From Utricularia gibba (Eukaryota > Streptophyta > Magnoliopsida > Lamiales > Lentibulariaceae): a stretch of DNA of 64,000 nt. The stretch is taken from positions 1,364,001 to 1,428,000 of the forward strand of contig NEEC01000016.1 of assembly GCA_002189035.1 (NCBI GenBank), given 5' to 3'. The position numbers were made by a program, and so were the translations under genes. Below are positions 22,730 to 35,121 of the stretch, piece by piece; position 1 is the stretch's first letter, and every line of letters begins with the position of its first letter. The notes below the pieces were generated by a model. It was not told the DNA's origin. It worked only from the letters and a program-made list of their open reading frames with translations, and ran no database searches.

Positions 22730-23400
22730 CAGTGATGTTCAATTTGTCTTTCAAGATAAGGGAAACATATGTATCAAAAGCTTTAGTCAATATATAAGAC
22801 ATGTAATGGGTTGTATTAATATGAATTGAATTGATAAAATTTGTCAAATAATGCTTCTAAACAATGTGACAATCAATATTGAGATGCTTAATGGGTTCAT
22901 GAAAGGAATTATTCTCTATAATATGAAGAATTAACTTGTTATCTATTTAAAAAAGGAATCCACACTAACGATAGCTATTGCAAATCTCATCTTATATCAA
23001 ATATGTAATTCAAATAAGTTCGATAGCTATCAATCTTATAATATGCTTCACTCGAGAAAGCAAGAATTACTTTTTTTTTTGTCTTCTATGAAACTAAATT
23101 TTGTCTCAAAATGATGCAATAATATGTGACAGATCTTCGAGTTTAAGGACATGAACTTCAATCTACATCACAAAAAAATTGCAACTGTATGCATACCTCT
23201 TGATGAGTAGAAAATTTCATATTTTTCAATATGTTTCAAGTAAAGAAAATATCAATGAATCATCATTGACCTTTGCATAAACTAGATTAGTTACTGCACA
23301 CCATAGGCAATGTTGAGCTTCATAAAAACTCAAATACAACAATCATCCTATTACTCTTAGATAATCATCTAAGTGATATATAATAAGAGATATAGCTGAT
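22730..23400 (-). pseudogene. Ty1/copia pol remnant (RNase H end)
   Basis: On the - strand, frame-broken text matches the end of copia pol: DNKLILHI, then FHEPIKHLNIDCHIV (the usual FHERTKHIEVDCHFV) and YILTKAFD (the ADIFTKAL motif). Further upstream is a degenerate ILAFSSEAYYK segment (the ARSSTEAEYRA motif). Many stops. No LTRs could be assigned. Confidence 0.65.
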
Positions 23401-23839
23401 AATTACTGATCTTTTACCATAGGTGTCTTAGCTAAACAAGGCAAATTTTTGCCAAATTTTAATCATAAGTATCTAATTTTTTGTATTTCAATATGTTTTA
23501 TTAAGACCATAAAAGAATTATTTAAGTAGTAATTTAGGCTTTGCACTATTATATTTGCATCACACTTCAACTGAATTTCAAATGGATACATAGAGTCTTG
23601 ACACATATGAGGGTTACATTCATATCGGTCAAATTCAATATCTCTATTTTCATTGTTATCAACATGTGCATGATTTGCCGTGTCATTTTACATCATCTCT
23701 AGTATATTTTCACTATGTCATCATATAAATAAGTGAATATCTCGTCGCTCGTATGATTCACCATATGTCATATATATTCTTATTATTAATACATACTAAC
23801 AAATACAAATTAATTTAATAAGATTTCAACTTGTACATA

Positions 23840-24298
23840 TGATACAAGTGGTCAATGGGCTCAACCCACGCTATTATTCAAAGGGCCTAGTATCACTTTA
23901 ACTCGTAAGAAGTAGCATAAGAGCAAGGAAAGAAGAGGGAAACGAGGCTTTTGACTTCTAGTATATCTTTAGTACTTTTTTCCTAAAACTTCATTATTAT
24001 GTATTTGGAATCTAGGAATCAACCAACCCTAAATTATTTGGTGTTGCAGGGAAGGTGTTTTGTTCAAGTGTTGGTGATACTTCGTTGTTATTCTCCATCG
24101 TTTCCATTATCGTGTTTATCGTTGTATGTCCTGTTCTATGAGCTATTTGTTTCCTTTCTATGTATTGACCATCATTTTACTAGATTTGTGGCTGGGTTTT
24201 GTGGCTTGGACTTTATTCATTGGCAATGAACTTCCTTAAGTATTGAGTGAATTCAATTGTTTGGTCATTTAGTAGTCAATCCTCCTCCCTCATTTGCA
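23840..24298 (+). repeat. 5' LTR of the degenerate gypsy element
   Basis: Starts TGATACAAGTGG and ends CCCTCATTTGCA; aligns along its length with 26777-27234. Confidence 0.82.
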
Positions 24299-24328
24299 TT
24301 AGTTGACGCTAGAGGAAGGCATAGACGA

Positions 24329-24563
24329 ATGGCTCATGCAAGTTGGGGAGGATGTTGTTCGGGGAACCCTCAAATGGCTCATGAGTTTTATGTTGATCAA
24401 AGGTTTGAGTCTATTGAACACAAACTAGAACAATTGATGTTTGCCATGGAATCCCTCATAGTTGCTCAATTACCCACATCGCCAACTTACTGTGAAGGAC
24501 CATCAACTTTAAGGCAGTATGAAAAAACCTTTAAAGAGTGCACATCCCACCCATCTCAAGACT
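24329..24563 (+). pseudogene. Gag-like fragment of the degenerate gypsy element
   Basis: An open segment with HEFYVDQRFESIEHKLEQLM and a coiled-coil-like stretch follows the left LTR. Its position and character fit a gypsy gag N-terminus. No conserved capsid motif is complete. Confidence 0.45.
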
Positions 24564-25549
24564 GATACTGAGAATTTGGCCTATAGATCGATATTCCTAA
24601 ATATCAAGGAGGGAGATTTGAAAGTTGAGGAGTTTTTGAAGTGGATTCAAATAGTCGAGTGCATCTTGAATTATAAGTAAGTATCTAACGACACACAAGT
24701 TGACTTAGTGGTAACTCGCATCAGAGGCAGAGCATCTGACTAGTGGAGTCAATTGTCAATGACCAAAAAAAGAATGAAAAAATCTAAGGTGACTACCTAA
24801 AATAAAATAAATAAATATTTGAGGGTTGAGTTCTTACCTCATAATTATTAAAGGATCGTCTTTCACTAAATATTTTTTTGTGAGTCATGATCCATCTATT
24901 ATGATTGTTCATTGGCAAGTTTCTTATCGTTTATTCTGACAATATTCTAATCTATAGTCATGATTGTATTTCACACTTATAACACATAAAGGAAGTATTG
25001 GAAGTTCTCAAGAAAGAACAATATTATGCTACCAAAAATAAATAATCATTTCTATAGGATAAAGTCTTGGTTATGAAACATTATATCTTTGATACTGGTT
25101 TAGAAGTAAATCAATCGAAGTTTGAAACAATCCGAGGTTGGCCACACCTACCACCCTAACTTAAATTCGAAGCTTTCATGAATTGACATTCTTTTACCAA
25201 TATTTCATTGGTCATTACAGTCACCAAATGGCTCCCATTACTGATTGTCTTAAGAAGAACAATTTTCAATAATCTGATGCAATTGAAAGTGCTTCCAACT
25301 GAAGGAAAAATTATCTTCAATTCCAATTCCAGCATTACTAGATTTCCAGCAGCCATTTGAGCCATATTGTAATGCTTAAGGTATTAGTATTATTGTGGTT
25401 TTGAGTCAAGGAGGCTACCTCATAGCCCACTTTAGCAAAAAGCTTTCAAGTAGCCAACTAAATTGTAGTATTTATGAAGTTGAACTTTTTGCTATTGTAC
25501 ATACAATGAGCAACTAAAAATACTATATGTTTCATAAGGAATTTATTTT

Positions 25550-25941
25550 ATGGATTGATCACAACTCTCTAAAGCACCTCAATTGTAAATATAAGATTTC
25601 AAGTTGTCATGGTCATTGGGTGGCCTTCTTACAATAGTTTTTCTTTTGTCATTAAACATAACAGTAGGATTCAAAATTGTGTAGCAGATGTTTTATGTTG
25701 GCAGCAAGCTTGTTTGACTATATTGCAAGTACAAATTACCTGTTTTGAGGCTATGCGTGGTCCTTATGAATCTGATCCTTATTTTGGATCTATACTACAA
25801 CTACTTCATGGGGTTATGAGTGATTGCAATCTAGAAAATGGTTATTTGTTCAAAGGATGTCGACTATGCATTCTTGACTCTAGTTTGAGACTTCAACTAA
25901 TTCAACATCTACATGAGGAAGGTCATGTTGGGGCTGACTGA
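25550..25941 (+). pseudogene. RNase H end and integrase zinc region (degenerate gypsy)
   Basis: WIDHNSLKHLN corresponds to the YTDHKSLKYL motif. The frame then shifts to FSFVIKHNSRIQNCVADVL (the VADALSR region) and continues to LRLQLIQHLHEEGHVGAD, the start of the integrase HHCC region. Confidence 0.65.
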
Positions 25942-26090
25942 ACTTTGTTCTTAGTTCGTTCATCCTATTTTTAGTTAGGACAACAACGTCCACTAATACA
26001 AGTTTGTATCAATCCTTGCCCGTTACTCAAAAACCTTGAATAAACCTTAGCATGGATTTTGTATTGGGGATGTGAAGAACACAGAAAGGG

Positions 26091-26400
26091 ATGGACTCAA
26101 TCCTTTTTGTGGTTGATCATTTCTTTAAAATAACCCATTTCATTCCATGTAAGAAGACTATGGATGCCAAAAAAGTGGCTCAATGTTTTTTTAAGGAGAT
26201 GTATCGACTACATGGCTTGCCGATGAGCATATTTTCTGATTATGATACTAGTTTTGTTGACAACTTTTGGTGTAGTTTGTGGTGTAGTTTGTGGCATATA
26301 GTTGGAAAAAAGTTGAACTTCATCTAGACATATCATCTAGAAACGGATGGGCAAACTGAGGTTGTAAACCATTCTTTGGAGAATCTTCTATATTGTTTGG
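26091..26400 (+). pseudogene. Integrase core fragment (degenerate gypsy)
   Basis: [20 protein letters not shown], then [27 protein letters not shown], and ETDGQTEVVNHSLENLL in another frame. The repeated phrase GGTGTAGTTTGT at about 26269-26291 adds extra residues between the second Asp and the Glu. Confidence 0.7.
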
Positions 26401-26776
26401 TAAAGGCATAACAAAAGTCATTGGATGTTCTTTTGAGTCGAGCTGAATTAGCTCATAATCATGCTTGTAATCCGAATATCGAATTAAGCCTCTTCAGGTG
26501 GTCTATTCAATCTTACCTCATGATATAATTGAATTAGCAACATTGGATGACTCTACTGGACTACACATTATCTTGGGCAAAGCACATATATCAACTCATG
26601 AATATCACAAGTTATCTGACAAGAAAGTGTGTCTAGTAAAAGTTCAGGAGCGCATCAATGCGAATGCTTACTGTGTCTATCTCCCGACACACATTCCATA
26701 TATTCAACATACAACACATGCTTCCTTATCACCCACCTCTAAACTCAATGACGAGTTCTTCAACCCCTAAAGGAAA

Positions 26777-27234
26777 TGATGCAGGTGGTCAATAGGCTCA
26801 ACTCATGTTATTATTTAAAGGACCATGTATCACCTTAATCCATAAGGAGTAGCATAAGGGCAAGGAATGCATAGGAAAATGTGACTTTTGACTTCTAATA
26901 CATATTCAATACTCTTTTTCTAAAACTTTATTACTGTGTTTTTGGAGTCTATGAATCAACCAACCCTGAATTACTTAGTATTGCAGTGAAGATGTTTTGT
27001 TCAAGTGATGGTGATACTTCACTATTATTCTCCATCGTTTCCATTAACGTGTTTATCATTGGGTGTCTTGTTCTTTGAACTATTTGTTTCCTTTTTGTGT
27101 ATTGACTATCATTTTCCTAGATGTGTGATTGGTTTTTGTGGCTTGGAACTTATTCGTTGACAATGAACTTCCTTGAATATTAAGAGAATTCATTATTTTG
27201 TTATTTAGCAATCAATCCTCCTCTCCCATTTGCA
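26777..27234 (+). repeat. 3' LTR of the degenerate gypsy element
   Basis: Starts TGATGCAGGTGG and ends CTCCCATTTGCA; pairs with the left LTR. Confidence 0.82.
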
Positions 27235-29828
27235 TCAGCATACCTCTATGAATGCATTAATGGTGTTAAAAAGAGAATTCTTCAATGCAATGATCATTTT
27301 GACATCGGATTGCATGTTGATAGGATGAAACAAAAAGCATAAGAAGTAATCATCAGTAATGGGAATATAGTTTGGGGCATCACTTTTACTTTCAATATAT
27401 CAATCAATAATTCTAATTAAATATTGATTTAGATTCTTACCTATTGTAGCATGTAAATAACGATACAATCATTCAAAGTTGATCCTTCTTTTGAGTTGAA
27501 CATACTTATATAATGCTCTATTGCACATGATATGAGTAGTAAAATCATTGAAATTATTTTCACAATAAAATACATGTACCTCTACAAAGTAGTCATTGCA
27601 ATTGTGAAATAAATGAAAATGTAGATGTAAGAAATAATGGTGAATATTTGTGAAGATAATAAGAGACTATATGAAATAAGTAAAATAAATTTTTAAAAGT
27701 ATAATAAAAATTTATATAAAATATATAGTATTTATATAATTTTAAAAAAATATTTTTACCTACTACATAATAAAATAATCATTAAAAAATTCAATGATAA
27801 CTTTTTTATTCAATAATAGTACAAACATGACTTTTACTTCACATGAGCCACCATCGTGGAAGATATGAAATAAATAATTATTTTTATTTTTTAAATATAA
27901 TTTTTTTATATAATATATTTTATGAATTATTATATTTATTTAAAAAATAATGCTTTAATTATTAATTTTTAAAATATATTATTTATAATACCAAATAATC
28001 TGTATATATATATAATATATATTATAATTTATTTATTCAAAATAACTTAATATTTATGGATTTTATTAATATATTTTTATAAGAAATAGTTTATAATGTT
28101 TAATATTTTTGTAGATGTTAATTAAGAATATTTATTTATGAATATATATATATATGTTTTATAAAAAAATATTTAAAAAAAAGGGGTATTCAAAAAATAA
28201 GAAAATAGTGATATTCAACAAATTAGTTTTTTATAAAGTAATATTTATCCAACAAGACCCATTTGTCATAATGTACAACTCTTAGCACAACACATGAACA
28301 AATAATGTGAATTGCATTATAACCATGCATTATGGGTGTTGAAATATCTCAAAATAGCTTTGATCAAGGTATGTCTTTCTTGACAATATCTAAGCAATCC
28401 TCAAAGTCTATTGTGATAGCCATTGACAGGTGTAACTTGCTAAGAGTTCAATTGAAGAAGAATATTGAACCATATCCATTTTGGATTGTGAACTTGAACC
28501 TATATGAGAAGAGCAAATATTTTGATACAGATTGGCATTATATCAAAGAGAAAGGGGTGCAAGTCATCATTTAAATCACATAAATGCCTTACAATGGATC
28601 AACTAATTGATCTATTTATTATACAAATTAAACTTAGAAGATATCTATAATCCATTTGAAACACATTGTTATATATTGCTGTTAGATATATATTTGATAC
28701 ATAGTTTTTAGTATTTTAATATTAGAAAATACATAATATTATGTTATAAAATTAGGATTTTATTTCTATATTTTTGTGATTTACAGTGGTGTTTTATGAT
28801 TTAATTATTTCTTTGAGAGTAATGCAACACATTCTCAACAATCTAAATCCCAAGGACCCAAAACTGTACAGTAGAGTTGGTAGGAAAATGAGATAAAAGG
28901 GAAGAAAGAAAAACATCAAATTCCAAAGAAAATAAAAAAATTTTGGACAAAAACATAAGGGGGTGAAAAGAGAAAAATATCTTACATTGGCCAAACACAA
29001 GAAGAATAAGTAAGAATATGATCTTCAGAAAAATTCTAGAAAAACCATAAAGGAATAAGTACGAAACTAGGAATCAACATTATCTTTAAAGATTTCATAT
29101 TTTTTTATTAAGAATATTACTCTCAACCCGATTGCAATGATTTAACATTTTGCGTTAAACTATTTATATTTTATTATAATATGAACATATTATAGTGTTA
29201 GTTTTATTTTTCTTCTATATGAGTAGCTAAGTATCAAATGGTAACTTGAGACTAAAAAGAATAAATATGTTTATTATTCTTTAAACCATATTAACTATAT
29301 GACCATATTAGTTTCTTAGCAAATCAGAATAAATCCAAGAAGGGAAACTAGTTATATGTTCATCATAAGCCAACCATAATTATAAGTAGATCAAAAGTTA
29401 GGAAAATACAAGAATTTGGGAAGATTTGAACTTTTATTAATTAAATGCACAATTGATGGTTGAAATGAGATAAGAATAATAATGAGCATGTTATTCCTAA
29501 AAATCTCAAGATATTACACTGTTTTCTATTAGACATGAATTTGATTTAATTATTTGTTTTTTTATTGTATTTTATTAGATACTTGTATTAGTTCTAACTT
29601 AAACTTAATTTTTTATTATGATAAAAATAGAATACATTAGTTTTTACATAACAAACATAAAGTTCTTTGTGTTCGATCTTAATTCACTATACTTGTATTT
29701 ATGTTATGATGAAAAATTAATTAGGTACATAATTTTATTTGGTAATAAATTTTACATTTGTATGATGTGTGCAAATTTTCTGTATATTAATATTTATAAA
29801 AAATAATTTTTTACTCATTTATAAATAA

Positions 29829-29863
<35 letters not shown>

Positions 29864-31058
29864 GAATTATTTTCTAAATTTCATAATCTATTTACTAACA
29901 CTTTATTTGAAACAAGATCTATTCTTGATTTCACATAGCATACTTCATTGAAATGAGCAAATAGTTCAAACATCGAACTAAACCATTGACTAATCGATTA
30001 GCAACATCAACTAATTGGTTATAAAGTTTGTTATGGTTAGATATCGATTTTTTTGAAGATAGCTGATTTTCAAATGATAGAACTCATTTATTTGTATCCC
30101 ATTTGCGAGTTTAGGATTTGAGGATCGCTATGTGGATAAAAGAAATAAAAGAAGACATAAAATTTTTACATGGAAACTATCGGAATGGAAAAACAATAAA
30201 TTTGAGGGAGTTCACCGATAAAGTGGTTTAACTAAGAGAAATAAGGAGGAGTTATAAGTGATGCCTTGAGAGTCCAATCCTTTTTTTTTTCAAATCATGC
30301 TAAGAGATATCATGGTGAATCATGCTGAATTCTGTAGATATCAATTACTTTATACGTTTGATGGTCGTGCATATGGTCCTATTATCAGATAACCACTGAT
30401 TATTCTTATTCTCTTGTAATTCAACTATTTTTTAAACTCTACTAAAACGATCATCATTATCCAATTTTTATTTATATCGGTCTATCGGTCTATTACAAAC
30501 TATCAGAATTGTATGAGACTTTTTCCTAGTCGATTTCGTCTCTACATGGTATATGCTAATTTAGTACTCCATCACAATTCAATTAGCAATTTTAGAAGCT
30601 TAATATTAACCAATTAATCCTTAAATCATCTTTTTATTAATTCGTTTATTTTTATACATATATATATATTAAAAACTATATTTAATTAGTATATATGTTT
30701 TTAATAAATGAATAATTTAGAAAACAAATGTACGATCTCTTCTATTATAATTTTGAATATACTTTTAATTTTAATTAAATAATATATATTTATCTCAATA
30801 TGAATACTTCATTAATTTATACCACACCTCCCCTTCATTCATGGTTTTCGTACTATAATTGAAAAAAACCCGAAATTTTCTTTATTGTAGGGCAATATAT
30901 TTGATGACCCAAAATACCCTTCATCTCGTTCCCCCAAAGCTGCAAAACCCCTCCCCCAGGGCCGGACCCGAACTCCAGAAAGGCGTCCACCCCGACAAAA
31001 TCCATCGAACATCACTCCCGGCGGTCAATTGAGGGAACGTTGGCGGTGACAAAGCGCG
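27235..31058. other. Long AT-rich repeat-derived interval, no gene seen
   Basis: About 3.8 kb of very AT-rich DNA. It holds an (AT)n run at 29830-29860, an old dispersed repeat at about 28690-29120 (related to 7690-8210) and an LTR-like repeat at about 30025-30500 (related to 8800-9193). An 80-codon frame at 28332-28574 (MGVEISQNSFDQGMSF...) has no recognisable domain. The stretch just before 31059 is probably the promoter and 5' UTR of the SWIB gene. Confidence 0.55.
29821..29861 (+). repeat. (AAAT)n/(AT)n microsatellite
   Basis: A run of AAAT units passing into an uninterrupted AT dinucleotide run. Confidence 0.9.
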
Positions 31059-32600
31059 ATGGAGGTATCGGACTCGGAATTGATCGAGCGTCTTCAGGAA
31101 ATTCTTAGCACGTCCGATCTAAACACGACGACGACGACCATTGTTCGGCGGAGGCTGGAAGAGGATTTCGGCGTCAATTTGTCGGATAGGAAAGCGTTTA
31201 TCAGGGAACAGGTTGATGAGTACTTGCAGAGCCGAATAGATGGGGACGATAAAGAAGAAGAGGAAATTGACGGCGAAGCTGGAATTGAAGAAAAAGATGA
31301 GGGTGTTGAAAAGGAATCGGCATCTGGTGATGGGAGATGTACTTCTGAAACAGGGTACTTTCACAATCTTCTTCCTTTTCAGCAATTCTGCATTTACACA
31401 GTTGTAAAAATGGTCCAACTTTGGTCAAGAATTGAGTACATGTTATGTAAAATGCCAGGAATTTTTGCGTTGTCAGTTTTGGGGCTTATGCGATTGTTTG
31501 TTTCATCATACGCCAGAGTAATTTCAGCTTGCATACGTGAGTTTCAGGTCCACAGAAAAACAAGTTAAAAAGGGAGGTGGTGGAATCACCAAATTATGCC
31601 GCCTTTCCCCAGAGCTTCAAAAATTCACTGGCGTGCCGGAGTTGGCTCGGACAGGGGTATGATTCACTGTAGTTTCTTTTACTGAGACGCCTATCTGAAG
31701 CATGTTTCAAAGCATAATTAGCCTAGTTATGTTTCAGGTTGTGAAGCAACTGTGGGCATACATCAAGGAGCATAATTTGCAGGATCCATCCAATCGGCGA
31801 AGCATTGTTTGTGACGATACATTGCGGAGCCTTTTCGGTGTTGACACAATAGATATGTTCCAAATGAACAAAGCCATTTCGAATCATGTTTGGCCTTTGG
31901 ACTCCGATGGTCCTGGTATGACTCCTCCCTTAAGGTTGCTTTGACATCGGATGGATCATGTGATCATTGGTTTCTTGAAGGTTGAAGTTTGTTATTAAAC
32001 TGCTTTTCCCGTATAATTGTATTCCACCAGTGCCTTCAGAAATTTCCAAACCAAAGGAGAAACAAGCAAAGCATGAAAGAGAAGGTAGTAACTTTACTCC
32101 ATTGTTCTATAGCTGGTAAACCGTTCAGGCTTAAGTTTTGCCTCCTTCGCTGGACTACTTCCTCCCTATCATCCTTAATACTTGTCGTAAATTGTTATGA
32201 CCATCATTCATTCTTCTTGTGTTCAGACCAAGACGAGCCGAAGAGGAAGAAGAAGCAGCAGAGAGTTGGAAACTCAAACTTGCTCGTTCCTCTCAAACTT
32301 TCTGATGCTTTAGTAAAGTTTCTGGGCACAGAAGAGCATGCATTACCGCGTTCTGACGTAGTTAAGAAGATCTGGGAGTATATCAAGTCAAACAATTTAC
32401 AGGTATATTTTAATATGCGATGAGAATGGAATGTCCCTGTCTTCTGACTTCAAAGATGTTCCATTCTACTGAAGGATCCATCAGACAAAAGGCAGATCAT
32501 ATGCGATGAGAAGCTGAAAGAGCTTCTTAATGTAGACACCTTTTGTGGATTTACAGTAACAAAACTCTTGACTCCACATTTCGCAAAGACAGAGCAATGA
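31059..32600 (+). CDS. DEK_C plus two SWIB/MDM2 domains (UAF30-like chromatin protein)
   Basis: Six exons, 31059-31354, 31548-31656, 31738-31915, 32040-32084, 32227-32402 and 32475-32600, sum to 930 nt and 309 residues with all phases matching. Residues 1-60 form a DEK_C-like domain (SDSELIERLQEIL ... VNLSDRKAFIREQVDEYL). A Glu-rich acidic stretch follows, then a first SWIB domain (ITKLCRLSPELQKFTG ... LARTGVVKQLWAYIKEHNLQDPSNRRSI) and a Lys-rich linker. The second SWIB domain reads VPLKLSDALVKFLG ... VVKKIWEYIKSNNLQDPSDKRQIICDEKL and ends PHFAKTEQ. Each SWIB has an intron near the same place, suggesting internal duplication. The family includes yeast UAF30 and BAF60-type proteins; a nuclear role in transcription is inferred. 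Confidence 0.92.
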
Positions 32601-33116
32601 TTGCCATGGTTTCGTAAGCACTTCGAATCTCTCAACTGCTCTTTTTTGATACAATCCTCGGATCAAATGATTCCTAGGTTCTTGTCTACTTGTTAGATTT
32701 GTTGCCTTGTAGCCATCACTTTACACAGTTGAGTGTTACGCACATTCCTAGATCTTGATGTTTACAACCCCTGTTTCTTTGCACACACTGGGCACCCAAC
32801 CATCTTGGATTCTTGTTGCTAGCAGGAAATCCTCAGAAGGTAGCATGAGTTTTGTTCAGGCCTCTAGGAAGAAAGCTGCATTTGGCACAATAGAATCAGA
32901 ATGATCAAATGTATGTAGAATCTACCCTTTTTTCTGTACTCCCTCGAGTGTATGATTAGTGACTGATATTCAAATTTCGCTTTTTTATTCATATTCTTTT
33001 ATATGTACAACAAAAAAATATCTTGAAAGTAAGAGGGGAAATAAACTAATAAAAAAAGCAGAATACCAAGATGGATGCCTGATGAAGCGGCGGGCATCGA
33101 TACTTCCCACCAACAC
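32601..33116. other. Convergent 3' ends of SWIB and LBD genes
   Basis: The two genes converge, about 520 bp apart. No other gene is seen; the sequence is consistent with two 3' UTRs. Confidence 0.6.
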
Positions 33117-34010
33117 CTATTCCAGTTCCGAGTCAAACTGCTGATGGTAGTACGAAGGTGATGGTGTTGGTGGGGATAACTGCTGCTGCACCGTCTGATC
33201 CGGTTCACAGTAAAGGTGACTCTGGAAACCAGGGATGGTATCATTCCTGTTCCAGCAAGAGGGATACAGTTTCGTTTCCTCCGGTTGAATGTGATGATTC
33301 AGTGACGGCGCAGTTGAATCGAACACCAGCTCTACCGCACTCTGAATTGAGATACCTTGGTCGTGATGATCAAGCCCAATGTTTCCTGTTTGCAGTCCTG
33401 CCGTGTCGCAATTGTCGAGTACTTGAGCCGTCTGATCATATACCAGGTTTCCCCTGCACTCACCTTGAACCTGATCATAACCAGCATTCCCATCAAACCA
33501 GGTGGCATAATGCTGCTCCTGTTGACGACTTGTGAAAAGTATCGTCTCTTGTTCAGCCATATGAGCAACAAGAATCTGCTCTTGACACTGGTGGTTCAAA
33601 CTCATGAACATTTGCAGCTCATTGGACTGATTCATCACTATCTGCTGCGGCTGCAGGAGATCATCCTCTGGATCTAGAGCAATATATGCGGACAACTCCT
33701 GCTTATATGATTCCAACATAATCTTAACCATCCGTAACCGTTTCTGGAGAACGGAAATTCTCCCAATGCACCCATAGACCGGGTCCTTGACACGGCATTC
33801 CGCTTCGTAGGCCAGTGTCTCAGCGGCGTGTCCACGATCGGAGAGGGGAAGTTCACTGAGAATCTTCGATACGTTGCTGGCGCCGTACACTTTGTGCACG
33901 GTGATGAATTTATTAACATCATCCGGCGGGAAGAACGGAGCGAAAACGCACTCCTCCGTGCATTTCTGACGTCGACACTTGCATGCGGCGCACGGCGCGC
34001 TCTGCGGCAT
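33117..34010 (-). CDS. LBD (LATERAL ORGAN BOUNDARIES domain) transcription factor
   Basis: A single open exon of 297 residues. The LOB domain starts at residue 7: CAACKCRRQKCTEEC is the CX2CX6CX3C zinc motif with an extra Cys in the spacer, usually Phe-Leu. FAPFFPPDD follows, then the GAS block (KFITVHKVYGASNVSKIL), and the DP-V-YGCIGRISVLQ.RL coiled coil close to the class I leucine-zipper spacing. The C-terminal 180 residues are rich in Gln, His and Asp without a known domain. LBD proteins are plant-specific nuclear DNA-binding regulators of organ boundaries and other development. The intact coil supports class I. The long Gln-rich tail resembles the LBD22/27-like group, but this placement is only a guess. 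Confidence 0.93.
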   Translation of the reverse strand: MPQSAPCAACKCRRQKCTEECVFAPFFPPDDVNKFITVHKVYGASNVSKILSELPLSDRGHAAETLAYEAECRVKDPVYGCIGRISVLQKRLRMVKIMLESYKQELSAYIALDPEDDLLQPQQIVMNQSNELQMFMSLNHQCQEQILVAHMAEQETILFTSRQQEQHYATWFDGNAGYDQVQGECRGNLVYDQTAQVLDNCDTAGLQTGNIGLDHHDQGISIQSAVELVFDSTAPSLNHHIQPEETKLYPSCWNRNDTIPGFQSHLYCEPDQTVQQQLSPPTPSPSYYHQQFDSELE

Positions 34011-35121
34011 TGTTTGTTGCGATTCAACTGGACAACAAGAATCTATTACTTTCTAAGTCCAAAAGATTGCATAATTCAGCAAGAAGTAAACGCACCTGAT
34101 TGTTCGCACTGCTCTGCAGACCCCTTCTTTTCGCCGGAGCCGGGGAAGACACGAATCCCTGAGGAAAACAAAACGAAATGATTTCTGTTTCAGATTTTAT
34201 ACTTTTCAGTTTTCAACGTGCGTATCCAAAGAGGTTTCCTAAACACGCGTATCCTGTTGACATTATCCAAATTCCCATATTTCCTAAATCATAATCAATC
34301 TTCGAGATATTCAATTTCTTGTGTTTATTTTAATGCAAATTAAAAAGTTACACTACATGATAACTCAGATATAATAAGCTTTTTTTCTCTCTCTATATAT
34401 ATAGTACCGATTTTATACAAATAATATCATCCAAAATAAAAAAAATGTTATAAAAATCATATTGTATATCGTATTATGTAAGATGAATTGAATAAATAAC
34501 AAATATTTCATGCAAACTAGATGATCATGAGTAAAATTATAATTTATCAATAAATGTGGATACAATAACAAATCAATATATTGAAAATATATTTGGTTGA
34601 TATTAAATATATTTATATTTATAAATAAAATATGAATTTTATTTACAACTATTATGCTTTACTTGGTTAGTTGATTTACATTTTTATAAATTTATATTAT
34701 TTGGATTTAGATACTCAAATACATAGGTACAATCCTCCCTTAAATATACATATATATGCCAAAGTAATATATGACTATATTTATACCTACATATCAAATA
34801 CCAGAATTTTATTAAATACATCATAAACCAATAGTATACATTCATATTAAACAAGGCATTAAGTGGAAGAAAATTTACAAAAAATTGAGATTTTATATCT
34901 ACCAATTTTAGGATATTTAAATTATACATTTTTATATGATATTTTTATTTTCAATGCTTTTTAGTATTTATATTTAAAAAATATTTAGAACATAATTATT
35001 TTTTTTATGTAAATAAAAATGTTTTATCTTATTTTTATTAGAGTGTATTATAAAAGGAGAAGGCTGCTTCTCATGCTGTTTTTATTTGAGTTATTCCAAC
35101 GTAACACATGCAGCGCGGCAA
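34011..35121. other. LBD upstream region and AT-rich spacer
   Basis: From 34011 to about 34210 is the probable LBD 5' UTR and promoter; a CT run with TATATATA lies at 34382-34402. From 34300 to 35040 the DNA is extremely AT-rich with no supportable gene. Confidence 0.5.

Larger units (their letters stand above)
23840..27234 (+). mobile_element. Degenerate Ty3/gypsy element with both LTRs, + strand
   Basis: LTRs at 23840-24298 and 26777-27234 enclose a decayed internal region of only about 2.5 kb. In order it holds gag-like sequence (from about 24329), an RNase H end (DHNSLKHLN and an ADVL.R-like segment near 25550-25700), an integrase zinc region (HEEGHVGAD) and core ([14 protein letters not shown], then ETDGQTEVVNHSL). 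The LTRs differ at many sites and every coding segment has stops, so the copy is old. A purine-rich AAAGGAAA directly precedes the right LTR. No matching target duplication was found. Confidence 0.82.

Noticed and set aside
28332-28574. 80-codon + strand open frame in the retroelement graveyard
   Set aside because: No recognisable motif and no neighbouring exons; could be decayed transposon sequence, but not shown.
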